Shown here piece after piece: positions 24,637 through 33,708 of a DNA stretch of 64,000 nucleotides; the stretch's first letter is position 1; every line of letters begins with the position of its first letter. The position numbers were made by a program, and so were the translations under genes. The DNA is from Streptomyces sp. NBC_01460. GTDB taxonomy: Bacteria; Actinomycetota; Actinomycetes; Streptomycetales; Streptomycetaceae. The notes below the pieces were generated by a model that saw only the letters and a list, made by a program, of their open reading frames with translations, was not told where the DNA came from and searched no databases. Location: positions 8,370,001 to 8,434,000 of the forward strand of contig NZ_CP109473.1 of assembly GCF_036227405.1 (NCBI RefSeq), in the 5' to 3' direction.

Positions 24637-24655
24637 ACAGTAAACAGGATTCTGG
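24637..24655 (-). promoter_or_regulatory. Predicted YhfZ operator, copy 1, within yhfZ promoter
   Basis: ACAGTAAACAGGATTCTGG, 17 of 19 bases identical to the copy before yhfY. On the minus strand it lies between and over a good promoter: TTGTCA (-35), a 17-bp spacer and TACTGT (-10). Placement over the promoter fits autorepression. Confidence 0.65.
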
Positions 24656-24949
24656 ATATTGACAAGGAGTCCGGTGCGCCGGAATCCGGGACCCTCGCCG
24701 GCCGGGAATCCGGCCCGTACGAAGCGGGACGCCGGGTCCGCGGGCCGGGCGCCCGACGGCCGCCACCGCGAGCGGGCGGAACGGCGTCGGTCGACAATGG
24801 CGCCAGGCGGCAGGAACGGACCCCTGTGGCCTCCGTCGAGCGAGAGGTGTGCGGCACATGGGCGCCGAGCCGCCACCGGTCGACGAGGACCGGCGCCCCT
24901 CCCGTACCCGGGCGGCCACCTCCACGAGCCGCACCCAGGGGACGCGGAC

Positions 24950-27067
24950 ATGAGCGCCGGGCCCGGGCGGGCGGCGGTCCTGCGCAGATCCCTGCGGGTG
25001 ACGCTCGCGGCGAGCGCCGGCTTCTACCCGCTTCGCTACGCCGCCGATCTGCCGGTCGCCGCCCTGTACGCCCTCTTCGCGCCCATCGCCGTCGGCCTGC
25101 TCTCCGCCATCCCCGGATCCGGACGTCAGCAAGCCTTCGTGACGCTCCGCGCGCTCCCTCCGGCCCTGGTCCTCGCGACGCTGGGGACCCTGGTCGCCGT
25201 GGACACCTGGGCGGCGACCGGCGGCATGCTCGTGGTCGGGTTCCTGCTGGCCTTCGCCACCGTGGCCGGCCCTCGTCCGGCCGGCGCCGCCCCCGGTCTG
25301 CAGCTCTTCTACATCCTCGCCTGTTTCCCGCCGTACGCACCGGAGACGCTGGGGGAGCGCCTCGCGGGGCTGGTCCTGGGGATGCTGCTCCTCGCGGCCG
25401 GCGAGGTCCTGCTGCCCGACCCGTCCGTCGCCTCCTACCGGGAACGGCTCGCGAACGCACTCGGCACGGCATCCCGTGCGGCCGCCGCCGGCGAGGTCTC
25501 ACCGGAGCACCTGCGCGAATCCGGATCGAGAATGCGCCTCTCCCACATCCCGCCGTCCGAGCGCCCGGCCGGTGCGGGCAGGGCGGACCGTGCGCTGGAA
25601 CAGGGCGGCCGTTCCGTCAGACGCCTTCTGGATCAGCTGGCAACCCTCTCCGAGGCGTCACCGGTGTCCCCCGACCCGGTGTCCACCACCCTCATCCGCA
25701 AGGTCGCCGAGACGTGCGACTCCTGCGCGCACTCCCTGCGCACCGGCTGCCGCCCGCCCGCGCCGGGGGAGCTGGAGCGGGCGATGCGGCACTTCCAGAC
25801 GGAACGACGCGCCCGGACCCGCTCCGGAGCGGCCGGTCCCACTCCGTCGAAAGCCGTGCTCCGACGGCAGTCCCGGGTGCTGGCGCTGGCCGAATCGGCG
25901 CGGATCGTGGAAGTCACCGTCGACATCGCCGCGAACGGACGGCCCGGGGAACCACCCGCCCCGGCCGAACTGTTCTGGTACGCGGAACTCTCCACGCCCC
26001 GGCTGTGGGCACGGCGCGCCCTCGGGAACGTGACCCTCAGGTCGGTGCTCTTCCAGAACGCCGTGCGGACCGCACTCGGCCTGGCGGCCGCCCGGCTGGT
26101 GGCCGGATCGCTCGACCTCGACCACGGCTTCTGGGTGCTGCTGGCCGTCCTGACCCTCGGGCGCACGACCGTGGGCGAGACCTGGCAGGCGGTACGCCGA
26201 GCGGTGGCCGGCAACGCGGTCGGGGCCCTGGTGGCAGGGGCGCTCCTGACGGGGATCGGACCGCACACCGACGTGTACGCCGCACTTCTCGCCCCGGCGA
26301 TGCTGGTGGGATTCTCCGTGGGGCCCATGCTGGGGATCGCCTGCACGCAAGGGCTGTTCACCCTCGTCGTCGCCACCGCGTTCGCCCAGATCGCTCCCGC
26401 CACCTGGCGACTGTCGGAGGCGCGGATCATCGACGTCGCCACCGGCAGCGCCATCGGACTGCTGTGCGGGCTCCTTGCCTGGCCGGCCGGGGCGAGGCGC
26501 GAGGTCCGCCGCGCGATGGCCGCGCTGCTGCGCGCCTGCGGAGGGCTGGTACCGCCGACCGCGGAGGTGCTGGTGAACCCCGTGCCCGGATCGAGGGCCG
26601 TGCCGGGGACCCTGCCGACCCTCCACCGGCTGCGCCTCGCCGAGGCGGCCTACGCCCAGTACCGCACCGAGGCGCGGACCACCCCGGGGAGCGCCGAGCC
26701 CGACTGGCACGCGGTGCTCATGGTCGCCAACCACGTCCTCCAGGGCGCGCACCGGCTGCCCCGCTTCGGTCTCCGCCCGAGCTCCGGCCCCTCGGGCCCG
26801 GCCGCGACCTGGGCCCGCGCCGCCGCGACCGGACTCGACGCGGATGCGAACCGGATCGCCCACCTGTTCACGGGGGCCGGCCCGCGGAGATCCGGTCCGC
26901 CCTCCGCGCCGGGCCCGAACGTCTGGTCCCCTGCGTCCCTGTCCGTCGACCTGGAGGTGTGGATGACGAGCCTCCGTGACCAGTTCGCCAGGATCGAGGC
27001 CTCAGCGGCGCGGTCGTCGCTCCGGCGGTCACACGGGTCACGGGCGCCCGAGGCCCGGGACACCTGA
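24950..27067 (+). CDS. FUSC-family membrane protein
   Basis: 705 residues. Two blocks of membrane helices, at about residues 15-150 and 375-520, are separated by a long arginine-rich cytoplasmic region, which is the fusaric-acid-resistance-protein-like (FUSC) layout. The second block contains LDHGFWVLLAVLTLGRTTVG, typical of FUSC_2. Members of the family export aromatic acids or act in cell envelope processes. The ATG at 24950 follows AGGGGACGCG; a frame extending 97 codons upstream lacks support. It is divergent from the yhf operon (about 290 bp gap with nothing else seen), and a link to that pathway is possible but unproven. Confidence 0.85.
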   Translation: MSAGPGRAAVLRRSLRVTLAASAGFYPLRYAADLPVAALYALFAPIAVGLLSAIPGSGRQQAFVTLRALPPALVLATLGTLVAVDTWAATGGMLVVGFLLAFATVAGPRPAGAAPGLQLFYILACFPPYAPETLGERLAGLVLGMLLLAAGEVLLPDPSVASYRERLANALGTASRAAAAGEVSPEHLRESGSRMRLSHIPPSERPAGAGRADRALEQGGRSVRRLLDQLATLSEASPVSPDPVSTTLIRKVAETCDSCAHSLRTGCRPPAPGELERAMRHFQTERRARTRSGAAGPTPSKAVLRRQSRVLALAESARIVEVTVDIAANGRPGEPPAPAELFWYAELSTPRLWARRALGNVTLRSVLFQNAVRTALGLAAARLVAGSLDLDHGFWVLLAVLTLGRTTVGETWQAVRRAVAGNAVGALVAGALLTGIGPHTDVYAALLAPAMLVGFSVGPMLGIACTQGLFTLVVATAFAQIAPATWRLSEARIIDVATGSAIGLLCGLLAWPAGARREVRRAMAALLRACGGLVPPTAEVLVNPVPGSRAVPGTLPTLHRLRLAEAAYAQYRTEARTTPGSAEPDWHAVLMVANHVLQGAHRLPRFGLRPSSGPSGPAATWARAAATGLDADANRIAHLFTGAGPRRSGPPSAPGPNVWSPASLSVDLEVWMTSLRDQFARIEASAARSSLRRSHGSRAPEARDT

Positions 27068-27229
27068 GCGCCTGTCATCCGGCGCCGCAGCGCCACGGGT
27101 TGCCGTATCCATGCGTGACCCGTCGTGCATTCTGTAGCATTCGGGACGAAACGGTGAAGGATCCGAGGCAAGGGCATCCGCCCGAAGACGCCGGGCGTAC
27201 GGACGACGAGCGGACAGAGGTGGCCACCG

Positions 27230-28006
27230 ATGGCGGACGAAAGCGTTCAGTACCCCGGCCTCATCGTCCCGGTGGGGCACGTCGAGCCCGTGCCGCGCCG
27301 CGTGCGGGCGACGCTCGGCGGTCAGTCCGTCCTCGACACCCGGCGTGCGCTGTACGTGTGGGAGTGGCCCGCCTACCCCCAGTTCGGCATCCCGGTCGAG
27401 GACGTGGCCGAGGGAGTACTGACCGACGACGGCCATGTGGAGCAGAGGGGCGCCGGGCCTGCGCGACGCCACACGCTGAGGGTCGGCTCCGAGGTCCGCG
27501 AGGGCGCGGCATGGGTGTGGGACGACGGTGCTCCGGCTTCCCTTCACGGAACCGTCCGATTCGACTGGGACGCGTTGGACTCCTGGTACGAGGAGGACGA
27601 GCCGGTGTTCGTCCACCCGAGGAGCCCCTACTCCCGGGTGGACGCACTGCGTTCCTCCAGCAGTGTCCGCGTGGAGATCGACGGCGTCGTACTGGCGGAC
27701 GCGCCCCACTGCGTCAAGCTGTTCGAGACCGGCCTGCCGACCCGCTACTACCTGGACCGCGTGCACGTCGACCTGGCGGGGCTGCGTCACTCGGACACGG
27801 TGACCCGATGCCCGTACAAGGGCACGACCAGCGGTTACTGGTCCTTCGACAGCGATGCGGCCGCCCACCAGGACATCGCCTGGGCGTACGACTTCCCGAC
27901 GGTCCACGTCAACCGCATCGCCGGCCTGGTCGCGTTCTACAACGAGCACGTCGACCTGTACGTGGACGGTGAACTACTGCCGAGGCCGGCGCCCATGGGC
28001 GCGTAG
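27230..28006 (+). CDS. DUF427 (tandem) protein
   Basis: 258 residues made of two DUF427 units. The first contains the RVRATLGGQSVLDTRRALYV strand pattern and WEWPAYPQFGIP; the second contains SSVRVEIDGVVLADAPHCVK, then ETGLPTRYYLDRVHVDLAGL and YPYKG-like RCPYKGTTSGYWS with DIAWAYDFPT. DUF427 proteins are common in actinobacteria and fungi; no reaction has been assigned as far as I know. No signal peptide. The ATG follows AGAGGTGG. Stand-alone gene. Confidence 0.88.
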   Translation: MADESVQYPGLIVPVGHVEPVPRRVRATLGGQSVLDTRRALYVWEWPAYPQFGIPVEDVAEGVLTDDGHVEQRGAGPARRHTLRVGSEVREGAAWVWDDGAPASLHGTVRFDWDALDSWYEEDEPVFVHPRSPYSRVDALRSSSSVRVEIDGVVLADAPHCVKLFETGLPTRYYLDRVHVDLAGLRHSDTVTRCPYKGTTSGYWSFDSDAAAHQDIAWAYDFPTVHVNRIAGLVAFYNEHVDLYVDGELLPRPAPMGA

Positions 28007-28038
28007 GGCGATCGGTCCCCGGAAGGAAGCGGTACCCC

Positions 28039-29601
28039 TCAGAGCCCGGTGACCTTGGCCGTCGCGGACAGTTCGTGGACCAGGGTGAGCGTCCGTCGGC
28101 CGTCGGGCGGAAGAGCGACGTCCCAGCGGACGATGCCTTCGGTGTCGACCGCGTCAGGGGCGGGGGAGCAGAGGTCCTTCCGCAGACGTGTCTCCACCGC
28201 CGAGACCTCGGAGACCGGGACGCGCTCCCGAACGGTGACGATCCGGTCGCCCTGCTCTCCGGGAGCGGAGAACCGGGACAGGCGGAGCGTGACCGTGCGG
28301 GTGATGAGGGTCCGCTGGGTGATCCCGCCGGTCTCCCGCGTCTCCTCGACGTGCCGCACCACCCGCTGGTCGTCGCAGCTGCCGAAGGCGAGCTCGACGG
28401 GGGCGCCCGGGGCGGTGAAGTCCACGGTGCCGCGCCCGCTGAACCCGCCGGCGCGGACCAGGTCCACCGGCCCGGCGAGCAGGGCGTGGCCCGCCGGACC
28501 GTCGAACCGCACGAGTCGGGTCACGAGGGGGGAGAGTTCGGGCGAGCAGGCGTACTCGGTGCGGGCGGTCGTGGTGCACGTGGAGAGCGGTACGCGGTGC
28601 GCGCGGCCGTCACTCGGGACGGAGACCTGCGCCGGGGCCCGCAGGACCCGTGCCTCACCACCGTCCTCCACCCCCGGGAGACCGAGAACCGGGGCCGGGC
28701 CGAGGCTCCGGATCTCCTCCTCGCGCAGCTCGACGTCGACCGCCCGGCGCTCTGCCGCTGTGCGGTCCGTGAGCGTCAGCCGGTCCTCCTCCAGATGTGG
28801 CGGATCCGTGGCGAGCGCCGAGCGGGCCGTCGACAGCGTCAGCCGTACGTCGCGCCACTCCTCACCGGTGCGCTGCCAGACCATGGCGTCGGTCTCCAGC
28901 GTCAGGGAGTCCCCGTCGAGCACGGCCCGGTAGGCGGGGCGCCACAGCGCGCACGGGACGAGGTGGCTCAGACGCAGCCCGGCCGGCCCGGCGGCCGCGG
29001 CTTCCACCGTCAGTTCCACGTGGCCGACGAGCTCGGCGGGCTCCTCCTCGGAAGCGTGAAGCGCGGTCTCGATCTGCCGGAGTTCGTCGTGGAGTGCGGA
29101 CAGCCCGGCTTCCACGGAGCGCAGCTGCTCCCCGCACTCCGCGCGTTCGTCGTCGACCCGGTCCAGCTCATCGGCCCAGCGCGACCTGTCGGTCTCCCCG
29201 GAGCCGGCCCCCTCGGCGACCTCCCGCAACAGGTCGGCGGCGAGCACACCGAGCAGGTCCCGGCGGGCGTGCAGCCGGTCGCGCCGCCGCTCCACGGCGA
29301 GTCGTTCCCCCGCCAGGGCATGGGCCCGCAGACGCAGAGCCGAGTCGTCATCGGCGTGCGGCAACGGTCCTCGCGGAGTCCAGCTGCGGGTGATGCGCAC
29401 GTCGAGCACGGTCGCCGGGTGATCGGCGGTCAGTTCCGCGTGGAGGGACCGGTCGACGGCCAGCGCGCTGACCGGCCCGAGACGCAGCCGCTGCACCCCT
29501 GCCTTCAGGTCGAGTACGACGGCACGCTCGACGTGGGCGCGATCCTCCAGACAGGCCACAGCGGTGACAGGAAGGGCTATCGGCTCCAGGGGTGTGCTCA
29601 T
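28039..29601 (-). CDS. MuiA-family protein (DUF4139), first paralogue
   Basis: 520 residues. The N-terminal DUF4140-like unit (VTAVACLEDRAHVERAVVLD) is followed by a coiled coil (residues 95-190, rich in R, E, L) and the DUF4139 beta domain, with the conserved CALWRPAYRAVLDGDSL and TGEEWRDVRLTLST stretches. Such proteins were named from a mucoidy inhibitor in proteobacteria; their biochemical role is unknown. The gene lies 8 bp downstream of a longer paralogue on the same strand and is probably co-translated with it. Confidence 0.85.
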   Translation of the reverse strand: MSTPLEPIALPVTAVACLEDRAHVERAVVLDLKAGVQRLRLGPVSALAVDRSLHAELTADHPATVLDVRITRSWTPRGPLPHADDDSALRLRAHALAGERLAVERRRDRLHARRDLLGVLAADLLREVAEGAGSGETDRSRWADELDRVDDERAECGEQLRSVEAGLSALHDELRQIETALHASEEEPAELVGHVELTVEAAAAGPAGLRLSHLVPCALWRPAYRAVLDGDSLTLETDAMVWQRTGEEWRDVRLTLSTARSALATDPPHLEEDRLTLTDRTAAERRAVDVELREEEIRSLGPAPVLGLPGVEDGGEARVLRAPAQVSVPSDGRAHRVPLSTCTTTARTEYACSPELSPLVTRLVRFDGPAGHALLAGPVDLVRAGGFSGRGTVDFTAPGAPVELAFGSCDDQRVVRHVEETRETGGITQRTLITRTVTLRLSRFSAPGEQGDRIVTVRERVPVSEVSAVETRLRKDLCSPAPDAVDTEGIVRWDVALPPDGRRTLTLVHELSATAKVTGL

Positions 29602-29609
29602 GATGTGTC

Positions 29610-31706
29610 TCAGCTCCTGCGGTTGCCGCCGACGAGGGCCTTGCCGGCCGGCAAGCGGATCTCGTAGCCACCGTCGAGCACGGCGGTGCCGCCCGCGGGC
29701 AGATCGACCCGCCGGACACGCGTGCCGGGGGCATGGTGATCGAGTCCCTGACCGTCCTCCGGCGTGGTCCAGCCGGCCCGTTCCTCGATCCGGACATCCG
29801 TCTCGGAACTGACGGGCACCCGCTCACGGACTTCGACCGTGACGGGCCCGGTGAGGTGGTTGGCCAGCTCGATGTGGACCTGGTGCTCCAGCACGGTGAC
29901 GTTGTTGCGGAGACCCGATGTGGACTCGCGCTGATTCGTCCGGCGAGTGACCCGGACACCCTCGGCCGGTCCGAGCCCGACCCGCCGGACCGCCCCGGGG
30001 GCGAGCGTGGGGAGCGCCGCGGTCAGCAGGAAGTCGCCGTCGACGGTGACTTCCACCGGGCCGGCGAGCAGAGCCTGATCGGTGGTGTTGGAGAGCACCG
30101 ACGTCGCGTACACGGTCTGCTCCACCGAGGGTGCGCAGAGGTACTCGGTGTGCGTGCCGACCGCGATCTCACCGACGGTGACGGTGTGCCAGGTGCCGTC
30201 CGACGGGATGTCGACGCGGGCTGCGGTGTCGAAGCGGTGATCGAAGGAGCCGGCCGACTCCCGGGGCCGAACGGCGTGCCCCGGCAGCGGCAGCGCGGCC
30301 ATCGACTCGGCGCGGCGACGGTACTCGGTGGCCACCGCGTCGGAGGAGGAGCCGGGGAACAGCCTGCCCCGGCGACCGCCCTGATCCTCGGGGCCGCACA
30401 GGACGAGGTCCGCGTAGTCGAGCTCGGCGCCGCTCGGCCGTGGCGGGCCGGACGGCGGTGCCGCTGAGGCCGGTGGCGGTGCTGCTGCGCCGGGGGGAGC
30501 GGGCGCCATCGGGGCGGGGGCAGCTGCGAACGGTCCGTCAGCAGGCCTTCGCCCGCCACCCGTACGGGCACGGGCCTGCGGCGCGGGCGCGCCGGTGAAG
30601 GACTCGGGGGCGGACCCACCCGGCGCCGGGGGTGGGCCGGGCGGCCCGCCGTAACCCTGAGGTGCGGGGGGTGGCGGTGGAGTCGGCCGGGACGCTGCGG
30701 CCACGGGCAGGGCCGCCCCGGCCACGGGCACGGCGTTCGAGGTGGCAGGGCGGGGGCCCGCCGCGTCGTATCCCCTGAACAGTCCCGCGAGACCCGCTGG
30801 CGGCTCACGCCAGCCGGACGGGGCGGGGGCCGGCTGACGGCGTCCGATGCGCATCGACCGGAGCTTCGGGAGTTCGGTCCCGCGCCGCAGGTCGGCCGTG
30901 GCCAGTCCGACGGACACGCCGGTCCAGTCCTCGCCGGTGCGCTGGGCGACCGAGGCACGCAGCACCAGCCGGCCGCTGCTGTCCCCGTGACGGAAACCGA
31001 GACGGTAGGCGGGAACCCAGACGGCCCCCGGCACCCCGTATTCCAGCTCGATCCCGACCTCCGCGTCGGCATCCGGCGCCCCGGAACCTGAGGTGTCGAC
31101 GGTCAGGAGAGCCGAGACCGTGGTCGCCACGTGCGCCGCGGGCGCGTCGGTGGAGGCGCGGGCGAACGCGTCCACGGCGATGTCGAGTGCGTGCTCCGTC
31201 AGCCTCAGCACCTCCTCCACCTCGGCGAGACGGGTGTGCAGCCCTGCCAGCCGCTCGTCCACGAAGCCGGCGAGCTCCAGCCACGCGTCGACCGGGGTAC
31301 GCCGGTGAGGATCGTCGCGCCTGCGGGCCGGCGGCACCGGACGCAGAGTGCCGACCTCGCCGATCAGGCGAACCAGGTGGTCCTGGCGACAACGCGCCGC
31401 TGCGAGCTCCTCGGTCAGCCGCTCGACCTCGTGCCGCAGCCCCTCGGGCTCGGTACCGCCGAGCGGCTCGGCATCGACCTCCACCCGGGCCTCGCTGACG
31501 CGCACTCCTGCGGTGCCCAGCACGCGGGCCCTCAGCGACCCCGGGTCGAGAGACCGGGGAAGCCCCGTCACCCGCACCTCACCGTCCGGTGGCACGCAGC
31601 CCCGTGCCAGGCGACGGCAGAGCGCCCCCTGTCCGTACACCACCACAGAATCGAGGGTCGACCCCCACCTCCGCACTGCTTCGGCCGTCATCTCGTCCGC
31701 CCCCAT
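29610..31706 (-). CDS. MuiA-family protein (DUF4139), second paralogue with proline-rich insert
   Basis: 698 residues with the same plan as its neighbour: DUF4140-like start (SVVVYGQGALCRRLARG), coiled coil, then DUF4139 (VWVPAYRLGFRHGDSSGRL, TGEDWTGVSVGLATADLR). Between two parts of the DUF4139 region it carries an insert of about 160 residues made almost only of proline, alanine and glycine (around residues 305-430), likely unstructured. The ATG at 31691 is an alternative start. The two paralogues in tandem suggest a heteromeric complex, perhaps at the cell surface or envelope (inference). Confidence 0.83.
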   Translation of the reverse strand: MGADEMTAEAVRRWGSTLDSVVVYGQGALCRRLARGCVPPDGEVRVTGLPRSLDPGSLRARVLGTAGVRVSEARVEVDAEPLGGTEPEGLRHEVERLTEELAAARCRQDHLVRLIGEVGTLRPVPPARRRDDPHRRTPVDAWLELAGFVDERLAGLHTRLAEVEEVLRLTEHALDIAVDAFARASTDAPAAHVATTVSALLTVDTSGSGAPDADAEVGIELEYGVPGAVWVPAYRLGFRHGDSSGRLVLRASVAQRTGEDWTGVSVGLATADLRRGTELPKLRSMRIGRRQPAPAPSGWREPPAGLAGLFRGYDAAGPRPATSNAVPVAGAALPVAAASRPTPPPPPAPQGYGGPPGPPPAPGGSAPESFTGAPAPQARARTGGGRRPADGPFAAAPAPMAPAPPGAAAPPPASAAPPSGPPRPSGAELDYADLVLCGPEDQGGRRGRLFPGSSSDAVATEYRRRAESMAALPLPGHAVRPRESAGSFDHRFDTAARVDIPSDGTWHTVTVGEIAVGTHTEYLCAPSVEQTVYATSVLSNTTDQALLAGPVEVTVDGDFLLTAALPTLAPGAVRRVGLGPAEGVRVTRRTNQRESTSGLRNNVTVLEHQVHIELANHLTGPVTVEVRERVPVSSETDVRIEERAGWTTPEDGQGLDHHAPGTRVRRVDLPAGGTAVLDGGYEIRLPAGKALVGGNRRS

Positions 31707-32042
31707 CCGCGCCGAGCCGAGTGTACGCCCGGGTGCTGTGACGCGGTGGGCGGTGGCACCCCCGACATGCTTCCCTCCACTCGGCGCACCCCGTGAAGTC
31801 GCCGTCCGCCCGGCGTTGGAGGCCGACTCGGCCGGGCCCGGAACCCTGCTCGCGGCGCGGATGTCCGCATCACCCCGGCCTCGGCGAAGAGGGCGGTCGT
31901 CAGACTGCTCCGGTTCTGCCGTGTCATGTATCCACAGGCAGGTGCAGCCCGCCGTTGAACACCTTCGTCGAGAGGGCGCGTACGGCCGAGCAGTTCGGCC
32001 CGGCTGCAGTGGTCAGGTGGCAGGGCGCCTGCGGTGTCGTCC
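31707..32042. other. Intergenic region without a supported gene
   Basis: 336 bp upstream of the MuiA-type pair and downstream of the tandem-repeat gene, both minus strand. It should hold the promoter of the MuiA operon. No convincing promoter, hairpin or gene was picked out by eye. Confidence 0.45.
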
Positions 32043-33395
32043 CTAGAAGGGCGGACAGTCGCTGTAGCTGGCAGGCGTCGGCCTCGGCGCGGTGGGGCGC
32101 GGCGTCCGCAGCAGCGCCACGGCCTCCTCGACCCGGCCCAGCCTCACCAGCAGCGGACCCAGAATGCGTCGGTGGTCCGGGCGGTCCACGTCGAGGAGGG
32201 CGACACCCTCCTCCGGGCGCCCGGCGTCAGCCAACAGGCCGGCCAAGCTCGCCACCGCAAACGGACTGCCGCCCTCGGGGTGTGCCCTGGCCTCCTCCAC
32301 CGCCTCGTCCAGCCGTCCGCAGGCGGCCAGGAGCGGGCCCCGCAGCCGGAACAGCTCCCACTCCTCCTTGCCTCGCCGGGCCTTGAGAGCGTCCAGGTGA
32401 GCGAGGCCCTCCTCAGCGCGGCCCTCTGCGGCGAACAGCCTGCACAGCAGGTCGACGACCCAGTCCTCGGCGCTGTCCAGCCCGCGCACCACCTCGACGG
32501 CCTCGGCGCCCCGCCCGTGCCGGGCGAGCAACTGGGCCAGCTCTGTCGACGCGTGACAGCGGTCGTGCTCCGCCTCCAGCCGGTACACCTCGACCGCGCC
32601 CGACACGTCGCCGCGGGCCTCCAGCAGTTCCGCCAAGTGGCCGGCGGCCACCTGCTGTCCCTCGACCGCCGCGTAAGCGCGCAGCTCGTCGATCCGGCCC
32701 TGCCGTTCCAGCAGTTCGGCCAGCGGGTCACGGCTGTTGACGGGCGTGGAGCCGTAGGTGCGCAGCACCTCGAGCGCCTCGTCGGGCCGGCCCTGCGCCT
32801 CACGGACGGATGCCAGCAGGTTCACCGCGTTGAACGGCTCGGGGTACGGCCTGCCGCACTCCGGGCTGCCGCATCGCGGGCACAGGCACCCCGGGGCAAT
32901 CCGGGCCGTCAGCAACGCCGCGACCTCCTCGCCCCGGCCCAGCCCGACACCCACCTCCACCAGGGTCTCGGCGAGGGACCAGTCCGCGACGTGCGGCAGA
33001 AGCAGTGCGTAGGCCTCCTCGCCGCGCCCGTTCCGGGCCAGGAGCAGGGCCAGGTCGTGCAGCGCGGGCGGCTCCCCGCCCCGTGTGAAGGGGCGGACGA
33101 GGGAGATGGCCTCCTCGCCGCGGCCCCCCGCGTCCAGCAGACGGGCTGCCTCTGCGGCCGCTGTCCACCAGCCCGTCCCCACGTACGGGGCCAGCACGTC
33201 GAAAGCCTCCTCCAACTCGCCCCGGCCGGCCAGCAGGCGTGCCCAGGCGCGGGCGCAGAACCAGTCACCGTCCTCCGCCAGGGCCTCGGCGCGCACCACG
33301 CCGACATGACCGAGGCCGAGGAGACGGTCGACGAGGTCCGGCGGTATGCACTCGTCGTGCATGCGGGTCCGGCGGTCGAGTACGGCGGCGTCCAT
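32043..33395 (-). CDS. TPR-like helical repeat protein
   Basis: 450 residues, built from about eleven degenerate helix-turn-helix repeats of 34-37 residues (for example LAELLEARGDVSGAVEVYRL and LAQLLARHGRGAEAVEVVRG). One segment, CLCPRCGSPECGRPYPEPF, contains four cysteines that could form a zinc ribbon. There is no signal peptide. Repeat proteins of this kind act as scaffolds. It is divergent from the Ser/Thr kinase at 33709, and the 313-bp gap between them holds no other gene, only their presumed promoters. Substrate or partner unknown. Confidence 0.82.
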   Translation of the reverse strand: MDAAVLDRRTRMHDECIPPDLVDRLLGLGHVGVVRAEALAEDGDWFCARAWARLLAGRGELEEAFDVLAPYVGTGWWTAAAEAARLLDAGGRGEEAISLVRPFTRGGEPPALHDLALLLARNGRGEEAYALLLPHVADWSLAETLVEVGVGLGRGEEVAALLTARIAPGCLCPRCGSPECGRPYPEPFNAVNLLASVREAQGRPDEALEVLRTYGSTPVNSRDPLAELLERQGRIDELRAYAAVEGQQVAAGHLAELLEARGDVSGAVEVYRLEAEHDRCHASTELAQLLARHGRGAEAVEVVRGLDSAEDWVVDLLCRLFAAEGRAEEGLAHLDALKARRGKEEWELFRLRGPLLAACGRLDEAVEEARAHPEGGSPFAVASLAGLLADAGRPEEGVALLDVDRPDHRRILGPLLVRLGRVEEAVALLRTPRPTAPRPTPASYSDCPPF

Positions 33396-33708
33396 GGTCG
33401 CACCCTAACGGCCGCCCTGCGCACCGTCCTTGTGTGCCCGTGCCTGCCCGCCCGGGCTTTCGTGTCCATGGTCCGCCGTGGTGGCAGGTCGGGTGCCGGT
33501 GGGGGGAGCGACGGCGCCGCGCATTCCGGAGGGGCCGCGATGATCCGGCTGCCTGACGCGGGGTGGAGACGGCCTCCCGTGACAAGGTCGTCCCGGCTCG
33601 GGCAACTGCATGCGGGCCCACCGTCCGGTGCGCGACGATGCAGTGCGGTGCACGGGGAGCGGCCGCCGGGGGGCGCCTCCCGCGTCGTCATGGGACAAGG
33701 GGCAGGGC

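Noticed and set aside
24659..24664. TTGACA on the plus strand near the yhfZ promoter as a promoter for the FUSC gene
   Set aside because: No acceptable -10 box lies 16-19 bp downstream, and the FUSC gene starts about 290 bp away.
24346..26979. 877-codon plus-strand frame overlapping the FUSC gene
   Set aside because: Out of frame with the membrane-helix pattern and Arg/Gly-rich; the FUSC frame explains this DNA.
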